A stretch of DNA of 50,095 bases from Lachnospiraceae bacterium (GCA_024698345.1 JAILRH010000237.1:1-50095), one strand, 5' to 3'; positions 14,952 through 23,943 are shown, counted from the stretch's first letter. Numbers and translations are program-made. The notes: a model not told the origin generated them from the sequence alone.

Positions 14952-17804
14952 TTAATTGATATACTCTATATCCTGATAATCAGGATTTACTATTTTGATA
15001 AATTTCTCATAAACTGCATTGTGCATCTCTTCTGTCGGAGACAAAAGACCTGAATATATTTTCTCTGCAATTGTGTATGCTGAGTATCTCTCAAGTGTTG
15101 AGTATACATATGTGCCGTCATCAAGTTTTGCATATGCTCTCACAAAATATGGTGCTGATATTTCACTCTTTGTTCCATAGCTCATTGTCATTGTCATTGC
15201 ATATGTTCTGTCATGACTCTGAACATAATTCATTCTACCCTTTGTCTCAGTTGCTGAGAAACTTCTTACTGAATTGCTGTTGCTTCCAACATACATGTCT
15301 GAAACCTGGAACTGCTCATCTTCGATACCATATATAAGTCCAACTTCAGCAACATTCTTTCCGTCGATTTTATTAGCAGTTGAGTAAACTGTTCTGACAC
15401 CCATATTGTTTACATTTATCTGAAGTCCATCGATTACAATTTCGTCTCTAACTTTGATTCCTTCATCTCCGCTATGCTCATTTCCCAATCTGCTCTTTGC
15501 GGCATCCTCATATAGTTTGTCTGACATTTCCCACGCCGGAATTTCATTCTCAGTGGTCTGCTCCTCTTTCTCGATTATTACGTCAGATTTACTGTCATTC
15601 TGTGTCTGTACGCCTTCCTCTCTGAACTTGGCAGTAGACTGATTGTTTGCGTAATAATCTTCTATTGATAACGCCTGGCCTCCTCTGTAATTCAACAGTC
15701 TCTGCACTGCGTATCCACCGCCCGAACCTTCTCCGGTTCTGATTGCGGGACCTGTTCCGTTAACAATATGATTAATACCTACAAGTGGTCCTCCACCATT
15801 TGCAATTTCAACTGTACATGCATTTTCAATCAGCACATCAGGGCTGTTTGGCACTTCAATAGCATTTTCAAGATGAATGCTTGCACCGTTTGTATTTATA
15901 AATACATCATATATTCCAAGTCCTACTGCATAATGCTTCTTTACATTATTTGCAACCTTGTATGATGCATATCCGTCTGCTGTTCCTTCATGACTTCTCC
16001 ACTCTTCCTGTTTCTGTGGATCATAACATTTTTCATTCTGGAGAAAATATGTTTTTCCATTCTCGCCTCTCCACAGAATATCGTATTCCTGGAAATGCTC
16101 ACAGAAGAGTCCGTATGTGATGATATTGTCACCATTTACAACCATACCGTTTTTTGATGTATTGGCGTACCAGCCGGTATTGTTTCCGTGATCAGCTCTC
16201 CATATCCATGTGTGATCTACAATTACATCATTGCTGTTGATTACAAGACAACTGTCACATCTGCCAAGTTCTCCCGTTCCACCAACTCTATAGAATACAT
16301 CCTGAAGAACTGTAGGGTTAGCTGAATGATCTTTGTTACAACCCTTTGGTCCAACTTCCAACATTTCATCTGATTTATTGCCGGCGTCAAAAATAAGTCC
16401 GCAAATACTTACTCCACCTACATCAGCAACTTTCATTGCCGCCTGCTCGTTGTTTGGAATCAATGTTGCCAGTCCAAGACCAAGTACTATTGTGTTCGCA
16501 TATTTAACTTCAATTGGCTTGTCAACATAATAAACACCCGGGCTGAATATAATATTCTTTCCAAGTCTCAACTGTTCGTTGATAGTGTCTGCATTGTCTC
16601 TTTTCGCATTTGCGACATAGAAGCTGTCTTTAACACTCAGAGAAATACCATCCCCCATGTTTTCATAAGTCCACGAAACATTTGATGTATTATATTTCAA
16701 GGATGGAACAAAAACTTTATAATCATCACTTGCCTCGTCAAAATAGAGAAATGGTTTTTCTCTAAGCTTATCTGTCTTATTAATAACTGTCGAAGCTTTG
16801 TTGTAGCCCCAATCGGTCTTTCCATCTGCACCGAGTAAGTTATCCATGCCGTTTGTATCTACTGTATTTCCTGTGCATCCCTGAATCACTTTATTCCAGT
16901 TAACTCCGTATGCACCATCATTTATATAACAGTTTCTGTAATAGTACTGCTGCTGTGAATATGAACCGGCTGCTTTTTCAAAATATGAATCGGCAACATA
17001 TCCGCCACTGGCCCAGCCCCAGTACCAGTCAAATACTGCATTTCTCTCAACATACAATCTTCTTGCAGGTGCAGCCTGTGAAACCGCCCACTGAAATCCA
17101 AAATAAACATCATCGTTATGGTCTGTATCCGCAACAAGAAGATTTTCAATTCCTACCCAGAAATTACAAGTTGCGTTTGTGCTGTCTTCACCCAAAGCAC
17201 TCGGTGTTTTAACATTTCTGATTCTAACATCATAAGGTGTCTTGCCAAGACCTATCATCTGAGTGTAGTAACCTATGTTAACTGTTTCGGTGTCCCCATA
17301 ATTGCCTTTCTTGTAAGCAAACAGGTATCTGTCTTTTCCAAACTGATTGAATCGCTGCTTTGCAAAAACCGATTCTGTAACCTGATTAATATCACCCCTG
17401 TTGTCATTCTCCGAAAAGAAGTAAGCATTCTCCCCAAACATCTGAATTTCCAGCGAAGTCGGTTTTGATCTCTCACTCTCAAAATTATTACCTACCGCTG
17501 TAACCTTGTAATAATTCTCATACTTTGACTGATTAATCGTTGTGTCTGTAAACTGGCTGACATTTGTATTTCCAATGTATTGATACTCCCCAAATCGACT
17601 CTTTGCTCTGAATACATTATAACTTTGTGCTTGTCCAACATCATTCCAGTCAATTGTTATTGCGCCATTCTGATACTCTGTGTCAATTATCTGTGGCACA
17701 TTCCCCTCGTCTGCTAATACTACACGTTTTTCCGTTCCTAAACCTGGTACACAAAATACTCCTGCCAGTGTCAAGGCAAAAGCTCTTCTAACTATTTTTC
17801 TCAT
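14952..17804 (-). CDS. Secreted GH55-like beta-helix glucanase with FN3 and shared C-terminal domain
   Basis: A 950-residue secreted protein. Residues 1-32 are a signal peptide (RRAFALTLAGVFCVPGLG). Residues about 37-110 are an FN3 domain (ITIDWNDVGQAQSYNVFRAK). The large central part is a pectate-lyase-3-type beta helix with marks of the GH55-like group: ATCNFWVGIENLLV, WAVSQAAPARRLYVERN, GWASGGYVADSYFEKAAGSY, NIIFSPGVYYVDKPIEV and VIVDHTWIWRADHGN. GH55 enzymes are exo- or endo-beta-1,3-glucanases; this specificity is inferred. Residues about 800-950 are the C-terminal domain shared with three other enzymes here (VRTVYSTANK, GLIYGIED, YFVRAYAKLDDGTYVYS). AGGAGG precedes the ATG. The interval 17805-18097 upstream is AT-rich with no clear gene. 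Confidence 0.75.
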   Translation of the reverse strand: MRKIVRRAFALTLAGVFCVPGLGTEKRVVLADEGNVPQIIDTEYQNGAITIDWNDVGQAQSYNVFRAKSRFGEYQYIGNTNVSQFTDTTINQSKYENYYKVTAVGNNFESERSKPTSLEIQMFGENAYFFSENDNRGDINQVTESVFAKQRFNQFGKDRYLFAYKKGNYGDTETVNIGYYTQMIGLGKTPYDVRIRNVKTPSALGEDSTNATCNFWVGIENLLVADTDHNDDVYFGFQWAVSQAAPARRLYVERNAVFDWYWGWASGGYVADSYFEKAAGSYSQQQYYYRNCYINDGAYGVNWNKVIQGCTGNTVDTNGMDNLLGADGKTDWGYNKASTVINKTDKLREKPFLYFDEASDDYKVFVPSLKYNTSNVSWTYENMGDGISLSVKDSFYVANAKRDNADTINEQLRLGKNIIFSPGVYYVDKPIEVKYANTIVLGLGLATLIPNNEQAAMKVADVGGVSICGLIFDAGNKSDEMLEVGPKGCNKDHSANPTVLQDVFYRVGGTGELGRCDSCLVINSNDVIVDHTWIWRADHGNNTGWYANTSKNGMVVNGDNIITYGLFCEHFQEYDILWRGENGKTYFLQNEKCYDPQKQEEWRSHEGTADGYASYKVANNVKKHYAVGLGIYDVFINTNGASIHLENAIEVPNSPDVLIENACTVEIANGGGPLVGINHIVNGTGPAIRTGEGSGGGYAVQRLLNYRGGQALSIEDYYANNQSTAKFREEGVQTQNDSKSDVIIEKEEQTTENEIPAWEMSDKLYEDAAKSRLGNEHSGDEGIKVRDEIVIDGLQINVNNMGVRTVYSTANKIDGKNVAEVGLIYGIEDEQFQVSDMYVGSNSNSVRSFSATETKGRMNYVQSHDRTYAMTMTMSYGTKSEISAPYFVRAYAKLDDGTYVYSTLERYSAYTIAEKIYSGLLSPTEEMHNAVYEKFIKIVNPDYQDIEYIN

Positions 17805-18097
17805 TTCTCCTCCTAAGATAATTATAATACTATATCGTTACCTCTCCGTTTCCTATACTACTTACACTAGTTTTTTGTCCGTTTCACCCTTACTTTGAAA
17901 TTATCAGCAAAAATATTTTTCATCAAGTTTTTTGATAAATATCGTGATTATTCCACATAATCTGTTGTTTTTTACTACAATTTACACTTTTTTTTATTTA
18001 TTTTTTACTAATGATACTTTTCACACATTGTTCACACCATTTTGGGTTTGAAATATTTTTACGAAAATAATCCACCTATTTGCAAAATATTCCACCA

Positions 18098-18128
18098 CAC
18101 AGATTTTCGCTTGGCTCGTCGTGGATAA
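18098..18128 (-). repeat. 31-nt post-terminator motif, copy 1
   Basis: CTTGGCTCGTCGTGGATAA with its left flank matches 20054-20084 at 27 of 31 positions, all differences being transitions. On the minus strand it directly follows the U-run of the terminator after the gene at 18224. Confidence 0.65.
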
Positions 18129-18169
18129 CAAAAAAGAGATGTACCTATGATTAAACATAAGTACATCTC
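18128..18169 (-). terminator. Intrinsic terminator of the secreted protein gene at 18224
   Basis: GAGATGTAC (18136-18144) and GTACATCTC (18161-18169) pair, with an inner TATG/CATA extension, and the A-run at 18130-18135 gives a U-run on the minus strand. Confidence 0.85.
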
Positions 18170-18223
18170 CTTTTATAAAAGTTATATTATGATTTATATA
18201 TTTATTACTGTAATCAGTTCTAA

Positions 18224-19414
18224 TTATTTTTTAACTTTTTTAACTTTTGACCAAGCACCTGCTGTTCCGTCAGCTGCGATTGCTCTAACCTTGATGTAAT
18301 ATACTTTCTTAGCAATCTTCTTAAGTGTTACTTTAACCTTTTTTGTCTTAAGAGTCTTAGTTGCTTTTTTGAACTTCTTGTCTGTTCCATATTTAACTTC
18401 ATATTTCTTTGCGTTTGCAACCTTCTTAATTGTAAGTTTAATCTTCTTTCCGCTCTTCTTAGCTGAAGCGATCTTAGCCTTTGCAACCTTTGTAGGTGCC
18501 TTTGTTGTTGGTGCCACTGTTGTTGGTGCCACTGTTGTTGGCGCTACTGTTGTTGGTGCTACTGTTGTTGGTGCTACTGTTGTTGGCGCCTGTGTTGGTG
18601 CCTGTGTTGGTGCCTGTGTTGGAGTCTCTGTCTGAGTCTCTGACTGTGTCTCTGACTGTGTTTCTGTTGTAGAATCATCTCCTGAGTTGTCAACTACCTT
18701 AAGATCAGAAATTGTAACAACTCCCTTGTATGTAGCATCTTCCTGCAATGTGAAGTCATTGCCCTTAAGGTCTTTCTGTCCTGCTACACAGCCTAACATG
18801 AACTGAACTTTAACCGGCTCATTGTCATATACCCAGTTAGTAAATGTATATGAGTATTCTTTCTCTGTTGTTCCGATTTCGATAAGGTTGTTATCACCAA
18901 CGATTGCATTTGGATCCTCAAGTGAATAAGCAGCACCATAAGAACCAACAAAATCAACTACTGCCAACTTTCTCTCTGTAGCTGAAGCCTTGAAAGTAAC
19001 TGTATACTCATGCTCACTTTTACCTGTAAATGATGTAGAAGCCATGATAGACCATGGATTGATAACTGTTGGAGTACTCCAATTACGATCCCAACCTGTG
19101 TTCTCGATATCAATAACACATCCGTCAGCTGTTACCTGGCTGCTCTGAGCCTGCTTTGAAGCCTCACCATTACCTCTAAGCCATCCGTCAATAACCTCAC
19201 CTGTTCCATTCATTGTTACACTGTTAAGGTATCCTTCGTTTCCACTTTCATTAGGATTGTACTGTCCACCCTGTTCAAATGTCCATACGCTTAAATCAAC
19301 TGTGTTCTCTGCAGCTCCTTCTTCTTCAGCGCTTACTGCAACTCCTGCGAACATAGTTGCAACTAATGCTAATGTTGTAACACCAGCGACTGTGTTTTTA
19401 AAATTCTTTTTCAT
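18224..19414 (-). CDS. Secreted carbohydrate-binding-like protein with lysine-rich tail
   Basis: A 396-residue exported protein without a recognisable catalytic domain. The signal peptide is MKKNFKNTVAGVTTLALVAT and on to AVSAEEEG. Residues about 40-245 form one beta-sandwich like CBM4/CBM9 domains (WTFEQGGQYNP; HEYTVTFKASATERKLAVVD; VQFMLGCVAG; TYKGVVTISDLKVVD). Then comes a Q/T/E/P linker with six APTTV-type units (about 250-300). The last 90 residues are extremely basic (KIKLTIKKVANAKKYEVKYG) with an FN3-like pattern ending GAWSKVKKVKK; this tail is nearly identical to that of the protein at 34537. It may bind glucan with one end and the anionic wall with the other (inference). AAGGAGG precedes the start. 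Confidence 0.8.
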   Translation of the reverse strand: MKKNFKNTVAGVTTLALVATMFAGVAVSAEEEGAAENTVDLSVWTFEQGGQYNPNESGNEGYLNSVTMNGTGEVIDGWLRGNGEASKQAQSSQVTADGCVIDIENTGWDRNWSTPTVINPWSIMASTSFTGKSEHEYTVTFKASATERKLAVVDFVGSYGAAYSLEDPNAIVGDNNLIEIGTTEKEYSYTFTNWVYDNEPVKVQFMLGCVAGQKDLKGNDFTLQEDATYKGVVTISDLKVVDNSGDDSTTETQSETQSETQTETPTQAPTQAPTQAPTTVAPTTVAPTTVAPTTVAPTTVAPTTKAPTKVAKAKIASAKKSGKKIKLTIKKVANAKKYEVKYGTDKKFKKATKTLKTKKVKVTLKKIAKKVYYIKVRAIAADGTAGAWSKVKKVKK

Positions 19415-19496
19415 TTTAAAAATGCCTCCTTATAATTTTTAAAAATAGTTTGGTTTAGTTCATACAAAACAACGTTCCATATAAAACACTAGTGCA

Positions 19497-19525
19497 AATA
19501 TATCATAAATGCCTTTTAAAATCAA
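19497..19525 (-). promoter_or_regulatory. Promoter candidate for the secreted protein at 18224
   Basis: TTGATT (19520-19525), 17 bases, TATATT (19497-19502) on the minus strand, about 80 bases before the ATG at 19414. Confidence 0.5.
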
Positions 19526-19557
19526 TGATAAAACTGTTTTTACCACTGTTTGGCAAG

Positions 19558-20007
19558 TTAATGAAATCGCTTCGCGATTGCAATTTGTTTCATTACTATT
19601 TTAGCTATTAATGAATATAACCACACGTTAATCAAAATTACCGACGCACAAATACAAAAATACGTTACGCTTCCCAACTTTATATAACCGGAAGGGTCTT
19701 CTCCCGTGTCTACATATGCCGTGCCAAACAACGTGATAATACTAAGTACTAATACTATTACTACCAACACTACCGTTCCAATAATTAAAATCGGAAGTAA
19801 AATAGTCAAAACCGTAAATATTATTCTGACTATTTTGTTTGCAATCATTTGCGCGTTTGCACTGCTTACTTCTTTTTTAACCCGTTTAAACTCTTCTTTG
19901 CTAATTCCATTTTTTTTGCACAAAATATAATTGTATATTGTTTTTAATATTAATACTGCCAATAGTATTATTAATGATATAAAAATATTAATTACTAAAT
20001 AATACAT
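19558..20007 (-). CDS. Small membrane protein of unknown function
   Basis: A 149-residue protein with three predicted membrane helices: MYYLVINIFISLIILLAVLI at the N-terminus, ILLPILIIGTVVLVVIVLVL in the middle, and YFCICASVILINVWLYSLIA near the end. A charged loop (KEEFKRVKKEVSS) lies between helices one and two. I do not recognise the family. GGGAGGAG lies ten bases before the ATG at 20007; the upstream start at 20058 has no such site. It follows the terminator of the ribosomal operon, so is probably separately transcribed. The coding end AATCGCTTCGCGATT can form a small hairpin. Confidence 0.6.
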   Translation of the reverse strand: MYYLVINIFISLIILLAVLILKTIYNYILCKKNGISKEEFKRVKKEVSSANAQMIANKIVRIIFTVLTILLPILIIGTVVLVVIVLVLSIITLFGTAYVDTGEDPSGYIKLGSVTYFCICASVILINVWLYSLIAKIVMKQIAIAKRFH

Positions 20008-20053
20008 AGTTATTCTACTCCTCCCATAAAAAGCTCTGTGTTTGTCGTGGATG

Positions 20054-20084
20054 CACAAATTTCCACTTGGCTCGTCGTAGATAA
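20054..20084 (-). repeat. 31-nt post-terminator motif, copy 2
   Basis: CTTGGCTCGTCGTAGATAA with left flank CACAAATTTCCA pairs with the copy at 18098-18128. Again it directly follows, on the minus strand, the U-run of an intrinsic terminator. A weaker relative, GGCTCATCGTAAATTAAAAA, lies at 40147 beside the terminator there. Confidence 0.65.
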
Positions 20085-20086
20085 AG

Positions 20087-20125
20087 AAAAATAGTCACGA
20101 AAATGTATAAACACTCTCGTGACTA
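20087..20125 (-). terminator. Intrinsic terminator of rpsF-ssb-rpsR
   Basis: TAGTCACGA (20092-20100) and TCGTGACTA (20117-20125) form a perfect nine-base stem with an A-run on the left, giving U residues on the minus strand. It lies 16 bases after the rpsR stop. Confidence 0.88.
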
Positions 20126-20140
20126 CTTTTGCACTGCCAA

Positions 20141-20404
20141 TTACTCTACTGTGTATGGCATTAATGCGATATGACGTGCTCTCTTAACTGCAACTGTAAG
20201 AGCTCTCTGATGCTTAGCACAGTTTCCTGTGATTCTTCTAGGAAGAATTTTTCCTCTTTCAGATACGTATCTCTTTAACTTTGCAACGTCTTTATAATCG
20301 ATTGTGTTGTTTTCTGCACCACAGAATACACAAACTTTTTTTCTTCTACGACCGCCTCTTCTTCTCATTGGAGAATCTGGTCTTTCACTCTTATTAAATG
20401 GCAT
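20141..20404 (-). CDS. rpsR: 30S ribosomal protein S18
   Basis: An 87-residue S18 with the conserved core [40 protein letters not shown] and [10 protein letters not shown]. It pairs with S6 on the platform of the small ribosomal subunit. The N-terminal extension has [13 protein letters not shown] and, with the Cys and His of GNCAKHQ, can form a zinc site, so this is the zinc-type S18. Third gene of the classic rpsF-ssb-rpsR operon, 46 bases after ssb; AGGAGG precedes the ATG. Confidence 0.98.
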   Translation of the reverse strand: MPFNKSERPDSPMRRRGGRRRKKVCVFCGAENNTIDYKDVAKLKRYVSERGKILPRRITGNCAKHQRALTVAVKRARHIALMPYTVE

Positions 20405-20450
20405 AACTATGACCTCCTATAAATTGTTATCAACAAAATGTTAATAGTTT

Positions 20451-20906
20451 CTAGTTGAATGGTAAACCTTCGTCTTCAACTCCATCAGGAATGTTCATGA
20501 AGCCTTCTCCTACAGGTGACATTGGCTGTGAAGGTGTCTGTCCTGCAAATCCTCCACCCATTCCGTTGCCTGCTGCTGCAGCTTTGCTCTCAGCAAATTC
20601 TGAGTTCTCAACGACAACGTCTGTAGTGTAAACTTTCTGTCCGTCTTTGTTTGTGTAGCTGCCTGTCTGGATTCTTCCCTCGACAACTATCTTTGTTCCC
20701 TGGTGTAAGTACTTCTCAGCGAATTCTCCCTGTCTGCCGAATGCAGTACATGAAATAAAATCTGCTGTCTGCTGGTCACCATCTCTCTTAAATCTACGGT
20801 CAACGGCTAATGTATATCTGGCAATTGCCAACTGTCCGTCGCCTGATTGTGAGTATCTCACTTCCGGATCTCTTGTTAAACGACCCATTAAGATAACTTT
20901 GTTCAT
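20451..20906 (-). CDS. ssb: Single-stranded DNA-binding protein
   Basis: A 151-residue SSB: MNKVILMGRLTRDPEVRYSQ, FISCTAFGRQGEFAEKYLHQ and GTKIVVEGRIQTGSYTNKDG make the OB fold, followed by a Gly/Gln/Pro-rich flexible linker and the acidic tip GLPFN, which recruits replication and repair partners. The usual tip is DDDIPF; here EDEGLPFN keeps acidic residues and the terminal Pro-Phe with one added Asn. AGGAGG precedes the start. It lies between rpsF and rpsR as in most Firmicutes. Confidence 0.97.
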   Translation of the reverse strand: MNKVILMGRLTRDPEVRYSQSGDGQLAIARYTLAVDRRFKRDGDQQTADFISCTAFGRQGEFAEKYLHQGTKIVVEGRIQTGSYTNKDGQKVYTTDVVVENSEFAESKAAAAGNGMGGGFAGQTPSQPMSPVGEGFMNIPDGVEDEGLPFN

Positions 20907-20928
20907 CCTATTACCTCCTGTTGTTAAA

Positions 20929-21219
20929 TTATGCTTCTACCTTTACGCATAAGAATCTAACAACGTTCTCGATAATACGAATCTGTTCTTCAACTTTGTT
21001 AGGACAATCTGTGTCTTCTGAATCAAAGTGTACGAAGTAGTAGTAAGCTTCAGACATCTTCTGAATCTCATAAGCTAACTTCTTCTTACCCCATTCATCA
21101 ACATCAGTTACTGTGCCACCGAAACGAGCGATGATTTCTTTAACCTTTTCGATTACGTTTGCTCTTTCTTCATCTTCGAGTTTTGCACTAACAACAACTG
21201 TTAATTCATATTTGTTCAT
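20929..21219 (-). CDS. rpsF: 30S ribosomal protein S6
   Basis: A 96-residue S6 starting MNKYELTVVVSAKLEDEERA and containing GGTVTDVDEWGKKKLAYEIQ and EAYYYFVHFDSE. S6 binds 16S rRNA together with S18. The start at 21219 is fixed by AGGAGG eight bases upstream; the longer reading from 21270 would cover the leader and has no site. First gene of the operon, 22 bases before ssb. Confidence 0.97.
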   Translation of the reverse strand: MNKYELTVVVSAKLEDEERANVIEKVKEIIARFGGTVTDVDEWGKKKLAYEIQKMSEAYYYFVHFDSEDTDCPNKVEEQIRIIENVVRFLCVKVEA

Positions 21220-21298
21220 GCTTAGTACCTCCTTGTGGTCTCTGGCCTTCCCGCTATTTCGAGAAAGCAAGGAATTTTATTTTATATCACGAATTGAC

Positions 21299-21327
21299 AT
21301 TTTATCACAAATCCAATTTGATTTCAA
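21299..21327 (-). promoter_or_regulatory. Promoter of rpsF-ssb-rpsR
   Basis: TTGAAA (21322-21327), 17 bases, TAAAAT (21299-21304) on the minus strand, with a leader of about 75 bases before rpsF. The leader carries a CCTT/AAGG stem, but I could not confirm the S6:S18-binding motif in it. Confidence 0.7.
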
Positions 21328-21332
21328 GTGTT

Positions 21333-21380
21333 TTTTTCTATCTTATTCAAGAACGTATTTTTCTATCTTATTCAAGAACG
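21333..21380. repeat. Direct repeat of 23 bp, two copies with period 25
   Basis: TCTATCTTATTCAAGAACG preceded by T residues occurs at 21333-21355 and 21358-21380. It lies just upstream of the -35 box of the ribosomal promoter and next to a partial copy of the element at 26651 (AGTCTTGCTGCAAAATGTGC at about 21389). Confidence 0.75.
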
Positions 21381-21432
21381 CTCAGCGAGTCTTGCTGCAA
21401 AATGTGCGTCTACAAAAATAACTTACTATAAA

Positions 21433-21549
21433 AATAAGAATATACAGAGAGGATACTTGCATACTCTCTGCATATTCTTATTTAATAGCCGCATATTCTT
21501 ATTTAACACAGCTACATATTCTTATTTAACACAGCTGCATATATTACTG
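21433..21549. repeat. 19-bp hairpin plus tandem copies of its right arm, after the GH16 gene
   Basis: AATAAGAATATACAGAGAG (21433-21451) pairs with 21464-21482 with one mismatch. The right-arm text GCATATTCTTATTTAA then recurs at 21470, 21491 and 21514, with a last partial copy at 21537. Copies two and three share the 23-base unit ending CACAGCT. Same layout as 11074-11171. It probably forms the 3' end of the GH16 mRNA. Confidence 0.75.
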
Positions 21550-21557
21550 TATCATAC

Positions 21558-23591
21558 TTACAATACTATATCAGACCAGAGATAATCCACTTCCTTGTAT
21601 GATGGATTCACTACTTTTAAGATGCTGTTATACAGGTACTCATGAGCTGCCCTTGTGTTCATCTTTGACTGAGTATACAATCCGTCAGCAAGTGAATATA
21701 CACTTATTTTTCTGATATCACCGTATTTGTAAGTTCCGTCTTTTAATTTTACGTATGGTCTGATGCTAAGATTTTCGTTTAAGAATGCCTTTCCTACGCT
21801 ACCATACTCCATTGTCATGATGAATGTTGCTGCTGTATCCGGTGCATCAAAATCGTAATTTGTTCTGCCCTTTGATGTTGCCTTGTAAGAACGAACATCA
21901 TTGTTTTTGCTACCCACTACCATATCTGATGCAGTGCTATAATTTGTAAGGCCGTAAACCAATCCTGCTTCAACTGCATTGCCATCATAATTGTCAACAT
22001 AGTAAACTGTTCTGAGTCCCTGTGAGCTTGGATTAATCTGGAATCCTAAAACATTTGGAGTAACTGTTACCGTTGGAGCCTCTGTAGGTGCTTCTGTTGG
22101 AGCCTCTGTCGGTGCTTCGGTAGGAGCCTCTGTCGGTGCTTCGGTAGGAGCCTCTGTTGGTTTTTCTGTTGGTGCCTCAGTTGGCGTTTCTATAATCTTG
22201 TCTGTAGCCAGTGATACATTTGTCACTTTGAAGGTCATTGCCGAATCTGCACTTACCGACTCATTCTCCTGAATTCCTGCAGGTGCAATAAGCATCATTA
22301 ACGGATCTGTGTATCCGGCAGGAATTGTAACATTCATTGTATAGTCGTACGGAACATTTGCTCTAAGCTGCACGTAACTCTCTGCAAGAGCTGCATTGTC
22401 CTTGCCTTCTGCTTTAACAAATACTTTCTTATCTCTGTCTGATAACATTGTGCAATGGAACTTATAAGTATTTCCGGCAACGTACTGAATGTTTGAAAGC
22501 TGTGCCATTACACCCCACATGTCTGTTCCGACTTTTGTGAGATTGTATGTAAATCCGTCTTTTGGATTTGCTGCTGCGCTGCTGCTTCCTGCTGCTCCTG
22601 ACCATGTTCCAAGGGAGCACTGCCATGTTCCATTGTAGTTTTCAAGTAAATCAGTTCCTGTAACAACATAAGGTGTTGTAGTCTCAGGTGTAGATGTTGG
22701 ATTCTCCTTTACAGTTGTAGGCGTCTCACCTGAATTCTTTGTGTAATATCTTACATAATCTACTTCCATTGTTGCAGGGAAGGCACTGTTGTCAATTGTG
22801 TGACCAGGCCACTCTCCACCGATGGCAAGATTCAATAAGATATAAGCCTCTAACTTCAGTGGTGCTTTGTTTGCAGCATCTGTTGTGAGATCAACTGTGT
22901 GATATGTTCTTCCATCCACATACCATGTAATCGCTGTGTCCGTTCTCTCAACTCCGTATGTATGCCACTGAGTGAGGTCAAGGTTCCAACCGTAAGTTCC
23001 GTTGCCTTTGCTGTTTACCTGATCACTTCCTGTGCCAACATTCTTTGGCCAGTGTGCTGTTCCGTAAGCAACGTTCTCAGTATTTACGGCTTCCATAATG
23101 TCAATCTCACCACATTCAGGCCATGTCTTTCCATTGTTACCCATGAGCCAGAACGCCGGAAATGTACCTGTAAATATTGGTAATTTGATTCTGGCCTCAA
23201 TCTTACCATTTCCAAGTTTTACCTTGTTTTGAGAATTGATTCTTCCGGATGTGTAGTCATAAGACTTGTACGTTCCATTCGCATCAGTTCCCCAGACAGT
23301 CTGCTTTCTTGCAATAATCTTAAGCGTTCCGTTGTTAACCTGAATGGTGTCGTCGCCATCCTTGTAATACTGGTGTTCCTCGTTCCATCCACCGTATCCG
23401 TTTACCTCAACGTTCCACACATTCTTGTTGAGTGAGTTTCCGTCAAACTCCTCACTCCATGCTAAGGTATAGCCTGCATAGCCGTCCGCAGCCTGAATTT
23501 CATCTTTCCCCTTTCCGTCAATTGCAAGTCCTCCTGCAACCATTGTTACTGACAAGCCCATTGCCAGTAAACTTCTTGTTACTTTGCGCAT
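21558..23591 (-). CDS. Secreted GH16 beta-1,3-glucanase (laminarinase) with CBM and shared C-terminal domain
   Basis: A 677-residue secreted endo-glucanase. Signal peptide: MRKVTRSLLAMGLSVTMVAG to IQAADG. Residues 38-285 are a GH16 domain: WSEEFDGNSLNKNVWN, YTSGRINSQNKV, GKIEARIKLPIFTGTFPAFW and the catalytic loop CGEIDIMEAVN with Glu162 as nucleophile, Asp164 and Glu167 as acid/base; this E-I-D-I-M-E form is that of laminarinases. About 310-465 is a CBM4-like sandwich (NGTWQCSLGTWSGAA; YKFHCTMLSDRDKKVFVKAE). A repeated PTEA linker of about 40 residues leads to the terminal domain (LRTVYYVDN, GLVYGLTN, SIRPYVKLKDGTYKYGDIRK). GGAAAGGGG precedes ATG 23591; a longer start at 23636 is not supported. 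Confidence 0.93.
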   Translation of the reverse strand: MRKVTRSLLAMGLSVTMVAGGLAIDGKGKDEIQAADGYAGYTLAWSEEFDGNSLNKNVWNVEVNGYGGWNEEHQYYKDGDDTIQVNNGTLKIIARKQTVWGTDANGTYKSYDYTSGRINSQNKVKLGNGKIEARIKLPIFTGTFPAFWLMGNNGKTWPECGEIDIMEAVNTENVAYGTAHWPKNVGTGSDQVNSKGNGTYGWNLDLTQWHTYGVERTDTAITWYVDGRTYHTVDLTTDAANKAPLKLEAYILLNLAIGGEWPGHTIDNSAFPATMEVDYVRYYTKNSGETPTTVKENPTSTPETTTPYVVTGTDLLENYNGTWQCSLGTWSGAAGSSSAAANPKDGFTYNLTKVGTDMWGVMAQLSNIQYVAGNTYKFHCTMLSDRDKKVFVKAEGKDNAALAESYVQLRANVPYDYTMNVTIPAGYTDPLMMLIAPAGIQENESVSADSAMTFKVTNVSLATDKIIETPTEAPTEKPTEAPTEAPTEAPTEAPTEAPTEAPTEAPTVTVTPNVLGFQINPSSQGLRTVYYVDNYDGNAVEAGLVYGLTNYSTASDMVVGSKNNDVRSYKATSKGRTNYDFDAPDTAATFIMTMEYGSVGKAFLNENLSIRPYVKLKDGTYKYGDIRKISVYSLADGLYTQSKMNTRAAHEYLYNSILKVVNPSYKEVDYLWSDIVL

Positions 23592-23760
23592 AAATTCCCC
23601 TTTCCTTTTTTTGCGCGCCAAATGTTCTCCCTTCATTGGTGCATTAATAAGACTTCTATATTAATACAACTCAGGCTTTACCGGATTACCTTTATAATGG
23701 TTCCTTCACTATTGAGCCTTCACTGTATCGATATACAATTATTGTATATTTTTATTCACT

Positions 23761-23943
23761 TTATTCTTCTTCTATCTTCCCTCTGAAATTCTTCTCCACC
23801 ATGGTTCTTGGAACCATAACCATATGACCACAGCCCTTGCATTTAAGCTTAAAGTCTGCGCCCACGCGAAGAATCTCCCATGCGTTATTGCCACATGGAT
23901 GTCCTTTTTTTAATTTGATAACATCTCCAATTTCAAATTGCAT
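23761..23943 (-). CDS. DUF951 family protein
   Basis: A 60-residue protein: MQFEIGDVIKLKKGHPCGNN, AWEILRVGADFKLKCKGCGH, MVMVPRTMVEKNFRGKI. This is the full DUF951 pattern, a small widespread Firmicute protein with an SH3-like barrel and a Cys-x-x-Cys plus HPCG that may hold a metal. Its function is unknown; neighbours elsewhere are often DNA or cell-division genes, but here it stands alone. AGGGGC five bases before ATG 23943 sets the start. Confidence 0.88.
   Translation of the reverse strand: MQFEIGDVIKLKKGHPCGNNAWEILRVGADFKLKCKGCGHMVMVPRTMVEKNFRGKIEEE

Noticed and set aside
18485..18640. Short-period repeat that could be taken for a CRISPR or satellite
   Set aside because: It is in frame and encodes the APTTV and APTQ linker of the secreted protein; there are no spacers. 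The same holds for 22070-22190, 27620-27770 and 34810-34900.
21220..21300. S6:S18-binding leader RNA of the rpsF operon
   Set aside because: A small stem is possible but I could not identify the conserved bulged motif; a covariance model search would decide.
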